Counted from the stretch's first letter, positions 50,166 to 60,013 are shown. The stretch: 64,000 nucleotides of DNA from Comamonas koreensis (GCF_021026195.1 NZ_JAJNCT010000005.1:399231-463230), one strand, 5' to 3'. Notes: generated by a model from the sequence alone, not told the origin. Made by a program: numbers and translations.

Positions 50166-50328
50166 GCAAACTCCTCAAGTGATCGAAGACAAGCGCTGAT
50201 TGTCGGCCAGCACTGCCGGGTTTGGCAGCATCCAACCCCATGACAACCAGGGCATGCATGCAGCGCAGAAGCGGCTACGATCCATGCACTGCAGTCCATG
50301 GACCTTCAACCGAACCTGCCCTGCCCAT

Positions 50329-51237
50329 ATGTCCAGCCCCGCACCCTTGTTGACCACTGCCCAGCAGCAGGCGCTGCAGGCCGTGCAGCGCCGTGGCGGC
50401 CCGGTGCGCGAGCACTCACCTGCACCCGCACCGATCCATGTGCACTTTCATCCCGACTGGATGGTCCCGGACTGGATGGTCCCCGACTGGATCGTTCAAG
50501 GCCAGCCGCTGCTGGCGCTGCTGTGCCAGCAAGGGCGCTACCAGTCGCAGTTTGAAAGCGGCCGCAGCAATGGCAGCTACAGCCCGCAGCCCCAGGGCGA
50601 GCGCTGGCAGTGGGAGGACCAGCAGTTTGCGGGCGCTTACAACCACGCCGACCCCGCAGAGCGGCCCGTGTACGGCGCGGTGGACCTGGAGCCCTTGGGC
50701 CATCCAGGCCACCGGGGCTATGGCGCCGCGCCCCGCTTTGGATCGGCGTATCTGCAGTTGCACAGCGCTGCCACGGCACGCAGCAGCTTTTGCGACCCCG
50801 ACAGCTACTGGCAGCCCCACCATGTGGGCCTTTGGCAGCAGATGGACTGGCAGCAGCTGCAATGCCTGCAACTGGCCGACCCGCTGGACCACTATGTGGA
50901 AGCGCAGGTGCATGGCGGCCTGCTGCTGGCGCGCGATGTGGCGGCCGTCTGGCTGGACCCCTGCTACTGCGATACACCGCTGGCGCAGGCCGTGCAGCAG
51001 TCCGGTCTGGCCTTGCGCTTTCACCCCGGCTACCGCTTGCAGGCGAACCAGTTGGCGCAGGCCAGCCAGTACCGGGGTGCCGAGGTGGCCGAGGTGCTGG
51101 CCCATATGCTGCAGCAGGCGCCGGGCGGGCTCACGCCAGCCGCTCTGGGCCAGGCCCAGGCCCGCCATCGCTATCCGGCACCGCTGCTGAAAAAGGCCTG
51201 GCATTGCATCGCCCACCTGGGCAGGCAGTCGGGTTAG
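50329..51237 (+). CDS. DUF3626 protein
   Basis: A 302-residue protein from MSSPAPLLTTAQQQALQAVQ. Family features: IHVHFHPD, LCQQGRYQSQFESGRSNGSY, the FAGAYNHADPAERPVYGAVD block, APRFGSAYLQL, and DHYVEAQVHGGLLLARDVAA. DUF3626 is uncharacterised; conserved His, Asp and Glu suggest a metal hydrolase, but this is inference. A 15-base unit is tripled inside it (PDWMV three times, the last ending IV). Confidence 0.88.
   Translation: MSSPAPLLTTAQQQALQAVQRRGGPVREHSPAPAPIHVHFHPDWMVPDWMVPDWIVQGQPLLALLCQQGRYQSQFESGRSNGSYSPQPQGERWQWEDQQFAGAYNHADPAERPVYGAVDLEPLGHPGHRGYGAAPRFGSAYLQLHSAATARSSFCDPDSYWQPHHVGLWQQMDWQQLQCLQLADPLDHYVEAQVHGGLLLARDVAAVWLDPCYCDTPLAQAVQQSGLALRFHPGYRLQANQLAQASQYRGAEVAEVLAHMLQQAPGGLTPAALGQAQARHRYPAPLLKKAWHCIAHLGRQSG
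50452..50496 (+). repeat. Three tandem 15-bp units in the DUF3626 gene
   Basis: Units at 50,452, 50,467 and 50,482 each encode Pro-Asp-Trp-Met/Ile-Val with a few silent or conservative differences. They sit right after the HFHPD motif and keep the reading frame. Confidence 0.9.
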
Positions 51238-51312
51238 GGCCGCATCACCGATAATCGCTGCTTTTGTCGGCGCAGGCGCTCCACGCAGGGCCCGCCCATC
51301 CTCCGGATCCGC

Positions 51313-52560
51313 ATGTCTTCTCCCGCACCCACCCACCGGTTTGATACCGTCATCATTGGCGCAGGCGCAGCCGGCCTGTTTTGTGCGGCGCAGGCCGGCC
51401 AGCGCGGGCTCAAGGTACTGCTGATCGACCATGCAGCCAAGGTGGCGGAAAAGATCCGCATCTCGGGCGGCGGGCGCAGCAACTTCACCAACCGCGATCT
51501 GGATGTGCGCCAGCCCCATAAGCATTTTGTCGGGCAGAACACGCAGTTCTGCCGCTCGGCGCTGTCGCGCTTTGGGCCGGCCGATTTTGTGGCGATGGTG
51601 GACAAACACGGCATTGCCTACCACGAGAAGCACAAGGGCCAGCTGTTTGCCGACCACTCCGCCGAAGACATCATCGCGATGCTGATGGCCGAGTGCCGCG
51701 CCGGCCAGGTCACCCACTGGCAACCCTGCGCCGTCAGCGCTGTCGCGGCGCTCGACACCGATGCCCATGGCCAGCGTTTCCAGGTCAGCACCGCCCAGGG
51801 CACAGTACACTGCCGACACCTGGTGATCGCCACCGGCGGCCTGTCCATCCCCAAGATTGGCGCCACCGACCTGGGCTACCGCCTGGCCCAGCAGTTTGGG
51901 CTGGCGCTGGTGCCGCGTGTGCCGGGCCTGGTGCCCATGACATTTGATGGCAGTGCCTGGGCACCCTATGCACAGCTGGCGGGCCTGGCCTTGCCGGTGG
52001 TGATCGGCACTGGCAGCAAGAAAACCCGCATGAGCTTCAACGAAGACCTGCTGTTCACGCACCGGGGTCTGTCCGGGCCGGCCATCCTGCAGATCTCCAG
52101 CTACTGGACGCCCGGCACGGCCATCGACATCAATCTGGTGCCCGAGGTGGATGTGGCCGAGCAGCTGCTGGCGGCCAAGCAGCGCTCGCGCAAGCTGATT
52201 GCCAATGAGCTGGCCAGCCTCGTGCCCTCGCGCCTGGCCGATGCCTGGGTGGCACAGGATGCCGATTGGCAGCGCCCCATCGCCGAGGCCAGCGACAAGG
52301 CCTTGCTGCGCTTGGCCGAGCGCCTGACGCGCTGGGAGCTGACCCCCACCGGCACCGAAGGCTATAAAAAGGCCGAGGTCACTGTAGGCGGTGTGGACAC
52401 CAAGGAGCTGTCGCAGCAGACGATGGAGGCCAAGCAGGTGCCGGGCCTCTACTGCATCGGCGAGGTGGTGGACATCACCGGCTGGCTAGGCGGCTACAAC
52501 TTTCAATGGGCCTGGGCCAGTGCAGCCGCCTGCGCAGCGGGCATCGCAGAAAGCCAGTAG
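51313..52560 (+). CDS. NAD(P)/FAD-dependent oxidoreductase (HI0933/BaiN family)
   Basis: A 415-residue flavoprotein. The N-terminal dinucleotide fold TVIIGAGAAGLFCAAQAGQR is followed by the family's ISGGGRSNFTN motif (about 55-65), LVIATGGLSIPKIGATDLGY, the barrel domain with KKTRMSFNEDLLFTHRGLSG, and the C-terminal FAD part GLYCIGEVVDITGWLGGYNF. Substrate unknown; BaiN-like enzymes reduce activated C=C bonds in some organisms. Confidence 0.93.
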   Translation: MSSPAPTHRFDTVIIGAGAAGLFCAAQAGQRGLKVLLIDHAAKVAEKIRISGGGRSNFTNRDLDVRQPHKHFVGQNTQFCRSALSRFGPADFVAMVDKHGIAYHEKHKGQLFADHSAEDIIAMLMAECRAGQVTHWQPCAVSAVAALDTDAHGQRFQVSTAQGTVHCRHLVIATGGLSIPKIGATDLGYRLAQQFGLALVPRVPGLVPMTFDGSAWAPYAQLAGLALPVVIGTGSKKTRMSFNEDLLFTHRGLSGPAILQISSYWTPGTAIDINLVPEVDVAEQLLAAKQRSRKLIANELASLVPSRLADAWVAQDADWQRPIAEASDKALLRLAERLTRWELTPTGTEGYKKAEVTVGGVDTKELSQQTMEAKQVPGLYCIGEVVDITGWLGGYNFQWAWASAAACAAGIAESQ

Positions 52561-52640
52561 CAGCACGCCAGCAGCAGGGAGCGAACGGCGCGTCAGAGCA
52601 ACAGTTCAAGCCCCACAGCGGCGCGCCAACCGCGTCCGTA

Positions 52641-52669
52641 TTGCCCATTGATCAAAAATTGGTTATAAT
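52641..52669 (+). promoter_or_regulatory. Sigma-70 promoter of rpsU
   Basis: TTGCCC, 17-base spacer, perfect TATAAT, 130 bases upstream of rpsU. The leader between promoter and start is long enough for regulation but shows no obvious structure. Confidence 0.75.
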
Positions 52670-52798
52670 CCCACCTCTTTGCTGGCAAAGCCCTGTCTGC
52701 CAATACTAGTCAATATGACAGGGCAAAACCGCCATTCAAGGCTTTGGGGCGCGATCTTCCCCAAAACCCGCTGTTGGCACCAATGGAAACATTAGCTA

Positions 52799-53011
52799 AT
52801 GACGACTATCCGTGTAAAAGAAAACGAACCCTTTGACGTTGCGCTGCGCCGCTTCAAGCGCACCATCGAAAAGCTGGGCCTGCTGACCGACCTGCGCGCT
52901 CGCGAATTCTACGAAAAGCCAACCGCTGAGCGTAAGCGCAAGAAGGCTGCTGCCGTGAAGCGCCACTACAAGCGCGTTCGCAGCATGCAACTGCCCAAGA
53001 AGCTGTACTGA
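52799..53011 (+). CDS. rpsU: 30S ribosomal protein S21
   Basis: A 70-residue basic protein beginning [20 protein letters not shown], with the S21 motif [20 protein letters not shown] and a Lys/Arg-rich tail. It is needed for mRNA binding by the 30S subunit and often precedes a GatB/YqeY gene, as here. Confidence 0.98.
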
Positions 53012-53057
53012 TCGCAGCTCTCACAGGCCTGACGCAATCTGCCCAGGCTGTGATACC

Positions 53058-53091
53058 ACCCGCGCTCGGGACGCCAGGCGCGGGTTTTTTG
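53058..53091 (+). terminator. Terminator after rpsU
   Basis: Seven-base-pair stem CCCGCGC/GCGCGGG followed by TTTTTTGTTTT. Part of transcription probably passes through to the next gene. Confidence 0.85.
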
Positions 53092-53162
53092 TTTTCTGGC
53101 CATCGCCAGATTTTTCAGGCAGACCGCTGCTTGCTTGGACGGCCTGCCAACAGGAGCATGTT

Positions 53163-53609
53163 ATGAGCTTGAAAGCACAAATCACCGAAGACATGAAGAC
53201 CGCGATGCGCGCCAAGGACACCGAACGTCTGGGCACCATCCGCTTGCTGCAAGCTGCGATGAAGCAGAAGGAAGTGGACGAGCGCGTCGAGCTCGACGAC
53301 ACGATGGTGATTGCCATCGTCGACAAGATGATCAAGCAGCGCAAGGACAGCATCGCCGCGTTTGAAACTGCCGGCCGCCAGGACCTGGCCGACAAGGAAA
53401 AGTCGGAGATCGACGTCATCAAGGCCTACCTGCCGCAGCGCATGTCTGCCGAAGAAGTGACCGCCGCCGTCCAGGCCATCGTGGCTGAACTGGGTGCCTC
53501 CGGCCCCGGCGACATGGGCAAGGTCATGGCTGCCGTCAAGACCCAGCTGGCCGGCAAGGCCGAGATGGGCCAGGTCTCTGCTGCTGTGAAGGCCGCACTG
53601 GCACCCTGA
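53163..53609 (+). CDS. GatB/YqeY domain protein
   Basis: A 148-residue protein beginning MSLKAQITEDMKTAMRAKDT, with ERLGTIRLLQAAMKQKEVDE and the family's LPQRMSAEEVTAAVQAIVAE and PGDMGKVMAAVKTQLAGKAE. YqeY proteins resemble the tRNA-binding tail of GatB; a role in tRNA amidation or editing is suggested, not proven. Preceded by CAGGAG; in the rpsU neighbourhood as usual. Confidence 0.95.
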   Translation: MSLKAQITEDMKTAMRAKDTERLGTIRLLQAAMKQKEVDERVELDDTMVIAIVDKMIKQRKDSIAAFETAGRQDLADKEKSEIDVIKAYLPQRMSAEEVTAAVQAIVAELGASGPGDMGKVMAAVKTQLAGKAEMGQVSAAVKAALAP

Positions 53610-53656
53610 TCGCATCAATGCACGCCAAGGGGCGCTGGCGCCTCCTTGAGCTGACC

Positions 53657-53696
53657 TAAAAAAACCACTGCAGCACCTAGCTACAGTGGTTTTTTT
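53657..53696. terminator. Bidirectional terminator
   Basis: Stem AAAACCACTG/CAGTGGTTTT with T-tracts on both strands, between the convergent GatB/YqeY gene and the DUF11-repeat gene. Confidence 0.87.
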
Positions 53697-53711
53697 GTGG
53701 GCGCGCGGCGC

Positions 53712-56700
53712 TCAGTGGCGGCGGCGCTGCCGCGCGCTACGCAAGCCCAGCGCTGCACATCCCGCCAGCAGCAAGGACATCAGCAACTGCCCTGCCGGCG
53801 ATACCGTGGGCACCGCAACTGGCGCAGGCGACGGTCTTACCGGTGGCGTAGGCTCCGGCACTGGTTGCGGTTGCGGTTGCGGTTGCGGCGTTGGCGTTGG
53901 CGTTGGCTCTGGTATCGGAGTGGGCGCAGGAGGGTCCACCTCCACACTGCTGCGGTAGACCTCGTCCTCATCCTCACTGCTGCAAGGCGCGTCCTGACTG
54001 CACTGGGCCGCATCCGTTACCCGGGCCAGATTCCGCACACGCGCAGGCACCATGGCGGTGATCTGCGCCAGCACGGCATAGTGGATGGATTCGCCGCCCG
54101 CCAGCGTCACGCCGGTACAACCGGACGGGTTGCACACTCCGGCGGCACTGTTGGCGCCGACCTCGGTCGCGCTGATCTCCGTCACCACCATGCCGCTGGG
54201 CACATCGTCCCACTGCAGCTGCACAGGCATGCCGCCTTGGTTGCGCAGCGTCACCACATAGCGGGTGCTGCTGCCTTCCAGCACCTGGTCCACCCCATTG
54301 CTGCTGAGCACGCTGATATGGGCAGGGGTCAGCACCTCGGTGCGCGCCTGGGCACAGCTGTCGGCAGGCAGGCAAGCCGCGCCGGGCACCGGCGGCTTGC
54401 TGCCACCCAGTGGGTCAATCGCTGCATGGTTGGTGATGCTGCCAGCCAGCGCTGGCGCCACCGCATGCAAGGTGTAGAGCGCGCTGGCGCCCTGCGCCAG
54501 CGCAGCGTCCAGCACTAGCTCGCATAGCAAAGGCTCGCCACCGCACACCACCGATGCCACACCCGCACCGGGCGTCGCCCCCGTCAAGCGCATGCCATCG
54601 GGCAAGGCCTCGGCCACCGTCAACGTCTGCCCGGCGGCGACCGGCGTCTGGCCACTGTTGCCAATGCGGAACTGGTAGTCCAGCGCCTGGCCCACCTCCA
54701 CCGTTGCGGCGGCAGTCTGGCGCAAGCTCAGATGCACGGGCGTGCGCAGAACATCGGTGTCAGTTGCAACGCAGGGCGTTGCCGCATCGCAATGGCCACC
54801 TGTCAACGTAGCGGTGTTGCTGACGGCGGCATCAGCACGGCCGCCCACCAAGGCGGTAACCCGCGCTTGCACCTGGTAGCTGACGCTGGCATTGGCGGCA
54901 ACCGTGATGGCGCTGCAGCCTATCGGCGCCTGCAGACTGCAATTGCCAGCATCGCTGGGTGCGATGGCTGCCACTGGCGTGATGGACTCGACCTCCATGC
55001 CCTCGGGGTGGTCCAACCAGGACAGGCCGCTGGCAGGCATGCCACCGCTGTTGCTAATGGTGACGGTATAGCGGCTGCGCGCGCCTTCGGTCAGCGCATC
55101 CACGCCATTGCTTTTGCGGATGCTGAGGGCAACGGGCGGCACGATGGCATCGCGGTCCTCAGCGCTGCAGCTGTTGCCGCCGCTGCAAGCAGCGCCAGTC
55201 AGCGTCAGGGCATTGCGTGCGTTGCCTGCACCGACCTCGCCGGTGACAGTCGCCTGTACCGCATACGCGATCGATTCGCCCGCAGCCACGGCGATATCCG
55301 AGCAACCTGCGACGGTGCACAGGCCCGCATCGCTGTTGGCGCCCACCGTGGGGGCACTGATGCGGTCAATGCGCAGGCCAGCCGGGCTTGCGGCCCAACG
55401 CAGGCCCGCAGCGGCACTGCCGCCGGTGTTGCGCACCACCACCTGGTAGACAGTACCAGCGCCCTGGGCCAGCACATCCACACCATTGCTCGCGCTGATG
55501 TGCATGTTGGCCGCCGACACCACCAGGTCGGTATCGGTGCTGGCGCAGCCGGTCACCGACTCGCTGGTACAGGTGCCGCCTTGCACCACTGCCTTGTTGC
55601 TGACCGAAGCACCGGCAGCGACGCCCGCCTGCAGCTTGGCCGTGACGAGATACTGAATGGACTTGCCCGCTGCCAGGCTGATGCCGCTGCAGCCGGTGAT
55701 GGTGCAAGTGCCTGCGTCACTGCCAGCCCCCACGGTGCCTGCACGGATCCCACTGATGGTCATGCCGCTAGGCACATCCTTCCAGCTCAGACCCGAGAAC
55801 GCGGTCGCTGCGCTGTTGCTCAAGGTCACGTTGTAGCTGGTCTCGGCACCCACGGTCAGGCGGTCCTGCCCATTGGTCTTGACGATGCTGACCGAGTCGG
55901 CCGCGACGATCAAATCCGTATCGGTGCTGCTGCAGCTGGCGGGGCTGCCGTTGCGGCAATTGGCACCATCGACCACGGCCGTGTTCGATGCCATGCTGCC
56001 GGCTACGCCGGTGACCTCGGCCTCGACCTGGTAGGCCACAGAGGCACCCGGCGCCAGGCGCAGGCCCGTGCATCCATTGCTGCTGCACACACCAGCATCG
56101 CTGCCCGCACCCACCGCCCCGGCCACAATGCCCAGCACGCGCAGCCCTGTGGGACTGTCCATCCAGGAGACATCGCTGGCCAGTGAGCCACCAGTATTGG
56201 TCACGGTGACGGTGTAGACCGTGCGCCCCCCCTTGGTAATGGCCGCCACCCCATTGGTCTTTTGCACACTCAAGGCGGCAGGGGTGCTGACGGCTTCCTG
56301 GTTGTAGGCGACAAAGGCGATGTCCGAATCGCCACTCAAGGCTTGTACAAAGCCAGCCACCTGCCCCATGTTCTGCGGCGTGATGCCAAAGTCCCTGAAG
56401 TGGTAGGCGACCATCCGCAAGTCCCGATTGCCATCTGCGATCGTCGACTTGGTGTGGTTCGGATTCCAGAACTGCCAGTTCTGCCGGGCTACGATCTGCA
56501 CACCGTTCAGCGCGATGCTGACGCTTTTGCCCACCACCGCACCGTTCTCGTCAATAAAGTAAAACGAGTCTGTCTTGGTGGATGGCTGCCCTACCTGGGT
56601 GACCAGCACATCGGGCACATCATCGGTGGTGGATTCCGGATTGCCTACGCTCGCACTGAAGCGCAGCGAGCTCGCCGGGATATTGAACAAGGCCGTACTC

Positions 56701-57128
56701 AGATCCAGGCCACGCACGCCGTCAGACAGGTAGTCGGCACGGCTCTTGGAGGTATCGTAGCTGGCGCTTTGGGCAATTGCATTGAGCCCGCCAGCGGCTG
56801 GCACCGAGCTGACATTGGGCGTGAAAGCCTGGAACACCACCGGCTGAAAAACACCACCCAGCACCGCATCATTGACCCCTGTCGAATAGCGCACACCACC
56901 GGCCGTGAACGCCAGCAAATCGTTATGCCCATTGGCTGGCGTCGCAGTCGACGCATTGGCAACATTGGCGGTCCAACTGTTGCTGTTGAAACTGCCCCAT
57001 ACGGCGGTCACCTCATCTGAGGCATGGGCGGATGCCAGCCCCAGCAGACCACAAAGCCACACCACACCGCGCACCCATTGGGCACCAGGTGCCACACCAG
57101 TCACTGATCCCATCACAACCTGACCCAT
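53712..57128 (-). CDS. Large surface protein with DUF11-type repeats and IPTL-CTERM-like tail
   Basis: A 1,138-residue secreted protein. A signal peptide ends near ASAHA-SDE (about 35). Residues about 36-270 form an N-terminal domain (GGVRYSTGVNDAVLGGVFQP). Then come seven to eight repeats of about 110 residues of the conserved-repeat/DUF11 kind, each with a sequence like KTNGQDRLTVGAETSYNVTL followed by NSAATAFSGLSWKDVPSGM and a Cys pair (GTCTITGCSG). A Pro/Thr/Gln linker precedes the tail VPTVSPAGQLLMSLLLAGCA followed by an Arg cluster, the shape of an IPTL-CTERM sorting signal. Both first Met codons lack a strong ribosome binding site. Confidence 0.85.
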   Translation of the reverse strand: MGQVVMGSVTGVAPGAQWVRGVVWLCGLLGLASAHASDEVTAVWGSFNSNSWTANVANASTATPANGHNDLLAFTAGGVRYSTGVNDAVLGGVFQPVVFQAFTPNVSSVPAAGGLNAIAQSASYDTSKSRADYLSDGVRGLDLSTALFNIPASSLRFSASVGNPESTTDDVPDVLVTQVGQPSTKTDSFYFIDENGAVVGKSVSIALNGVQIVARQNWQFWNPNHTKSTIADGNRDLRMVAYHFRDFGITPQNMGQVAGFVQALSGDSDIAFVAYNQEAVSTPAALSVQKTNGVAAITKGGRTVYTVTVTNTGGSLASDVSWMDSPTGLRVLGIVAGAVGAGSDAGVCSSNGCTGLRLAPGASVAYQVEAEVTGVAGSMASNTAVVDGANCRNGSPASCSSTDTDLIVAADSVSIVKTNGQDRLTVGAETSYNVTLSNSAATAFSGLSWKDVPSGMTISGIRAGTVGAGSDAGTCTITGCSGISLAAGKSIQYLVTAKLQAGVAAGASVSNKAVVQGGTCTSESVTGCASTDTDLVVSAANMHISASNGVDVLAQGAGTVYQVVVRNTGGSAAAGLRWAASPAGLRIDRISAPTVGANSDAGLCTVAGCSDIAVAAGESIAYAVQATVTGEVGAGNARNALTLTGAACSGGNSCSAEDRDAIVPPVALSIRKSNGVDALTEGARSRYTVTISNSGGMPASGLSWLDHPEGMEVESITPVAAIAPSDAGNCSLQAPIGCSAITVAANASVSYQVQARVTALVGGRADAAVSNTATLTGGHCDAATPCVATDTDVLRTPVHLSLRQTAAATVEVGQALDYQFRIGNSGQTPVAAGQTLTVAEALPDGMRLTGATPGAGVASVVCGGEPLLCELVLDAALAQGASALYTLHAVAPALAGSITNHAAIDPLGGSKPPVPGAACLPADSCAQARTEVLTPAHISVLSSNGVDQVLEGSSTRYVVTLRNQGGMPVQLQWDDVPSGMVVTEISATEVGANSAAGVCNPSGCTGVTLAGGESIHYAVLAQITAMVPARVRNLARVTDAAQCSQDAPCSSEDEDEVYRSSVEVDPPAPTPIPEPTPTPTPQPQPQPQPVPEPTPPVRPSPAPVAVPTVSPAGQLLMSLLLAGCAALGLRSARQRRRH

Positions 57129-57649
57129 CTTTCAGAAAACATCGGCATCGAAATGCCAAGGCCCTGAGCCATTGCAGCATCAGGGCCGATGTCCATGAGT
57201 TGAACTTTAAAAAATCATTAACTCAATCTACTATCAAAAAAATCGGCGTTGGGTTCCCATGCCCTGGAAGTCATAAGAGCAAGAACAGGACCTGCCAAGC
57301 TTGATACCGATCAAGAAAATTTCAATTCGTTATTTATGTATCATTTTATTTCACGATTTAATACACCGTATTGCTAGTGGTGTATCGCGTCGTGCGCATG
57401 TTTGCCAGCGCATAGACACCATCTCGTTAAGTTCATAGATGGCCTATCTACAGGCCCGGCAAGCGCTACGGGTCTTATTGGGGCGGGCGGCACAGCAAGT
57501 GGAATGGCGTTGCAGTACCAGGATTGCAGTATTTAGTAACCATTTCCAGCAAAATCCTTGGTCTTGCGATCATCCTTTTACAATGCTTGGTTGACCGTCG
57601 GCCTGCTTTGCACGCCGGCAGCCTTGTTTCACTTTCTACGAATACACCC
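57129..57649. other. AT-rich divergent intergenic region
   Basis: 520 bases between two divergent exported-protein genes. It is much richer in A and T than its surroundings. The inverted repeat ATACACC...GGTGTAT lies at about 57,361-57,385. It should contain both promoters, and possibly a regulator site; no gene is seen. Confidence 0.55.
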
Positions 57650-59968
57650 ATGCGACTGATCTCCAAAAGCCTCACCGCTGCGCTGATAGCTTGCGCTTTC
57701 TCCTCAGGTTGGGCTGCTAACACGATTGCCCCGCAGAACGGGAACTGGATCATTTCCGAGGAACTGGGCGGTAAGCCAGGCCGCGGTATGGGCATTGATG
57801 TCCAGGATGGCGTCTTCCTGATGCAGCTGTACAACTACAACAAGGATGGCAGCGCGACCTTCCACATGGCGACGGGTGCGGTCGTAGACAACAAGGTCGA
57901 CGTTCCGCTTAAAAAATACAAAGATGGTCCGTATTTCGGCAGTGGTCGCCGAGATGGTGTCGAAGCCGAAGACGCGGGCAATGTGAAGATCCAGTTCACC
58001 AGCCGAACCACTGCGATCATCCAGCTCCCAGGCGAAGAGCCCAAGCAAATGCAGCGGTTCAACTATGAAGGCACTCCGGAAGACCAGTGGTCTGACCCCG
58101 CTTTTGTAGAGCGCTGGGCCATGGTGGCGATGGATGCCGATGGCAAACCTACCACCACCTTCTTTGCCGATACCGCGATTGGCTCTCAGATGGCCATGGT
58201 CCCGAACATGGCTGCCGGCTGGCCTTACAAATCCAGCAGCAAGTTCACCGTGCATACGCTGGACCTGGCCACGCCCAACAAGCATGGCTTCATGGAATGC
58301 GACTACCTCGGCTCGAACATGGAGTTCAGCTGTGTCGGCGAGCAGATTGACACCAGCTCCGGAAGCGCTGTGCGCAAGCCAATCAGCCTGGTCATGCAAC
58401 GCAGCATCGACGACCTGCAAGGCACCTTGACCCTGGACGGCAGCGACACGAAGGTGATGGGCGCACGTGTGGAGCAAACGGCGTATGCGATCGAAGAGAA
58501 CAAGGTCGTCACGCGCGCTTATTTCCGCCGCAATTCGCTGCCTGAAGCAGGTACCTGGATCGTCAGTAACGAAGTGACCGGAAAAGCGGGTCGAGGCATT
58601 TCGCTGGATCTGCAAAAGCCGGTGGGCAGCAAGCATCTGCTGTTCATGCCGATCTACAACTATGACGAAAAGGGCAATGCCACCTTCCATATCGGCATGG
58701 CGACGCATAGTCCCAGCTCGGTCAATCCGTCCTTGCCGAACATTCCAGTGATCAAGTACAAGGGCGGCCGCTACCTGGGTGGCCCAGCACAAGATGGCGT
58801 TGAGGACGTCTATGTCGGACCTGAACAGATCACCTTCAACACCACTGCGACTGGCCTGATCCAGTTCCCCAAGGAAGATGCGACCAACTTCAAGCGCTTC
58901 TACTTCGGCATCGACCAGGACAGCGTAGACAGCCTGGTTGGAACCTGGGCGCTGGTTCCGCATGCCGGCGCGGTCAAACACCGTATTCTGAATCTGAAGA
59001 AAACCGCCAGCGGTGTGGTGGAGGACAAGGACGCAGGCTACACCTGCACCGTGTCTTACTGGCTGGATCTGCGCTTTGTCTGTGAACCCAAGACGCTTAC
59101 CGCTGACCAGCAGCGCATTCGCCTGGGTGCAGGCTTCTACGGTGCAGCCCGCGCTATTTTGGGTGATGGTGGTTCCCTGCCTGACAGCTCGCCGGAGCTG
59201 ACCGCTATCCGCATCTCCGATGGACAGGGCAACCTGGTTCAGGGCGGCCCGCTCTACCCCGTGGACGATGAAGGCAGCAACCCTGGCAACGGAGAGGCTG
59301 CTGCGCCTACTGCCCAGATCGGCACGGTGACCGGAGCAGTGGAAGGCGGCACCGTCACGCTGGAGGGCAGCGGCAAAGCAGCAGCTGGCAAGCGCCTGAC
59401 CTACAAGTGGACGCTGAGCTCTGCCCCTGCAGGCAGCACCGCAGAACTGAAGGCTGCCGACACCATCAGCCCGAGCTTTGTTGCGGACAAAGCAGGCAGC
59501 TATGTGATCACGCTGGTGGTCAATGACGGCAGCAAAGACAGTGCCGTAGCCAAGGTGACCGTGACGGTCATGCCCAAGGACGGCATCCAGCTTCTGCGTG
59601 ACGATGACTCCTCGGCCTCGGGCCAGGCACTGAGCTGGCCCTATACCGCTTCCTCGGAGATCAGCGCCAGCGTTGCCTGCGTTGGTGCCTGCGACAACAC
59701 GTACAAGATTGCGCAGTACAAGCTCAAGGTCAATGGCGCGGACTACACGATTGCTGACCTCAAGGCCACAAATCTGACCACGGGATCCAGCGTCAAGGCG
59801 TCGTTTGAAGGGCTGACTGAAGGCCAGGTGGTCGCTTCGGACAAGCCGGTATCGTTTGCGCTGCGCAGCGCCTATACCAATGGCAAGACGGTGAACCTGA
59901 AGTTCAGCTTCACCATCAAGGAAACGGGCCAGTCCTTCACCTACACCAGCAGCTTCAAGACCAATTAA
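57650..59968 (+). CDS. Exported protein with PKD-like domain
   Basis: A 772-residue protein from MRLISKSLTAALIACAFSSG, a clear signal peptide cleaved near GWA-ANT. Two related halves follow: NGNWIISEELGGKPGRGMGI (about 30) and AGTWIVSNEVTGKAGRGISL (about 300), each with LYNYNKDGSATFHMATG or IYNYDEKGNATFHIGMAT. Residues about 550-640 match a PKD/Ig-like domain (APTAQIGTVTGAVEGGTVTL; SFVADKAGSYVITLVVNDGS). The C-terminal domain has a CVGACDN Cys pair. It is probably periplasmic or surface exposed; function unknown. Confidence 0.82.
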   Translation: MRLISKSLTAALIACAFSSGWAANTIAPQNGNWIISEELGGKPGRGMGIDVQDGVFLMQLYNYNKDGSATFHMATGAVVDNKVDVPLKKYKDGPYFGSGRRDGVEAEDAGNVKIQFTSRTTAIIQLPGEEPKQMQRFNYEGTPEDQWSDPAFVERWAMVAMDADGKPTTTFFADTAIGSQMAMVPNMAAGWPYKSSSKFTVHTLDLATPNKHGFMECDYLGSNMEFSCVGEQIDTSSGSAVRKPISLVMQRSIDDLQGTLTLDGSDTKVMGARVEQTAYAIEENKVVTRAYFRRNSLPEAGTWIVSNEVTGKAGRGISLDLQKPVGSKHLLFMPIYNYDEKGNATFHIGMATHSPSSVNPSLPNIPVIKYKGGRYLGGPAQDGVEDVYVGPEQITFNTTATGLIQFPKEDATNFKRFYFGIDQDSVDSLVGTWALVPHAGAVKHRILNLKKTASGVVEDKDAGYTCTVSYWLDLRFVCEPKTLTADQQRIRLGAGFYGAARAILGDGGSLPDSSPELTAIRISDGQGNLVQGGPLYPVDDEGSNPGNGEAAAPTAQIGTVTGAVEGGTVTLEGSGKAAAGKRLTYKWTLSSAPAGSTAELKAADTISPSFVADKAGSYVITLVVNDGSKDSAVAKVTVTVMPKDGIQLLRDDDSSASGQALSWPYTASSEISASVACVGACDNTYKIAQYKLKVNGADYTIADLKATNLTTGSSVKASFEGLTEGQVVASDKPVSFALRSAYTNGKTVNLKFSFTIKETGQSFTYTSSFKTN

Positions 59969-60013
59969 CTTCTGGTAGCGGGACATCCGTAGCACGGCCC
60001 CGCCAACCGCCCT

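Noticed and set aside
54732..56186. 484-codon plus-strand frame opposite the DUF11 repeats
   Set aside because: Repetitive only because the real gene repeats; no start context or motif.
57704..59995. 763-codon minus-strand frame opposite the PKD-containing gene
   Set aside because: The plus-strand gene has a signal peptide and domain repeats; the antisense frame has none.
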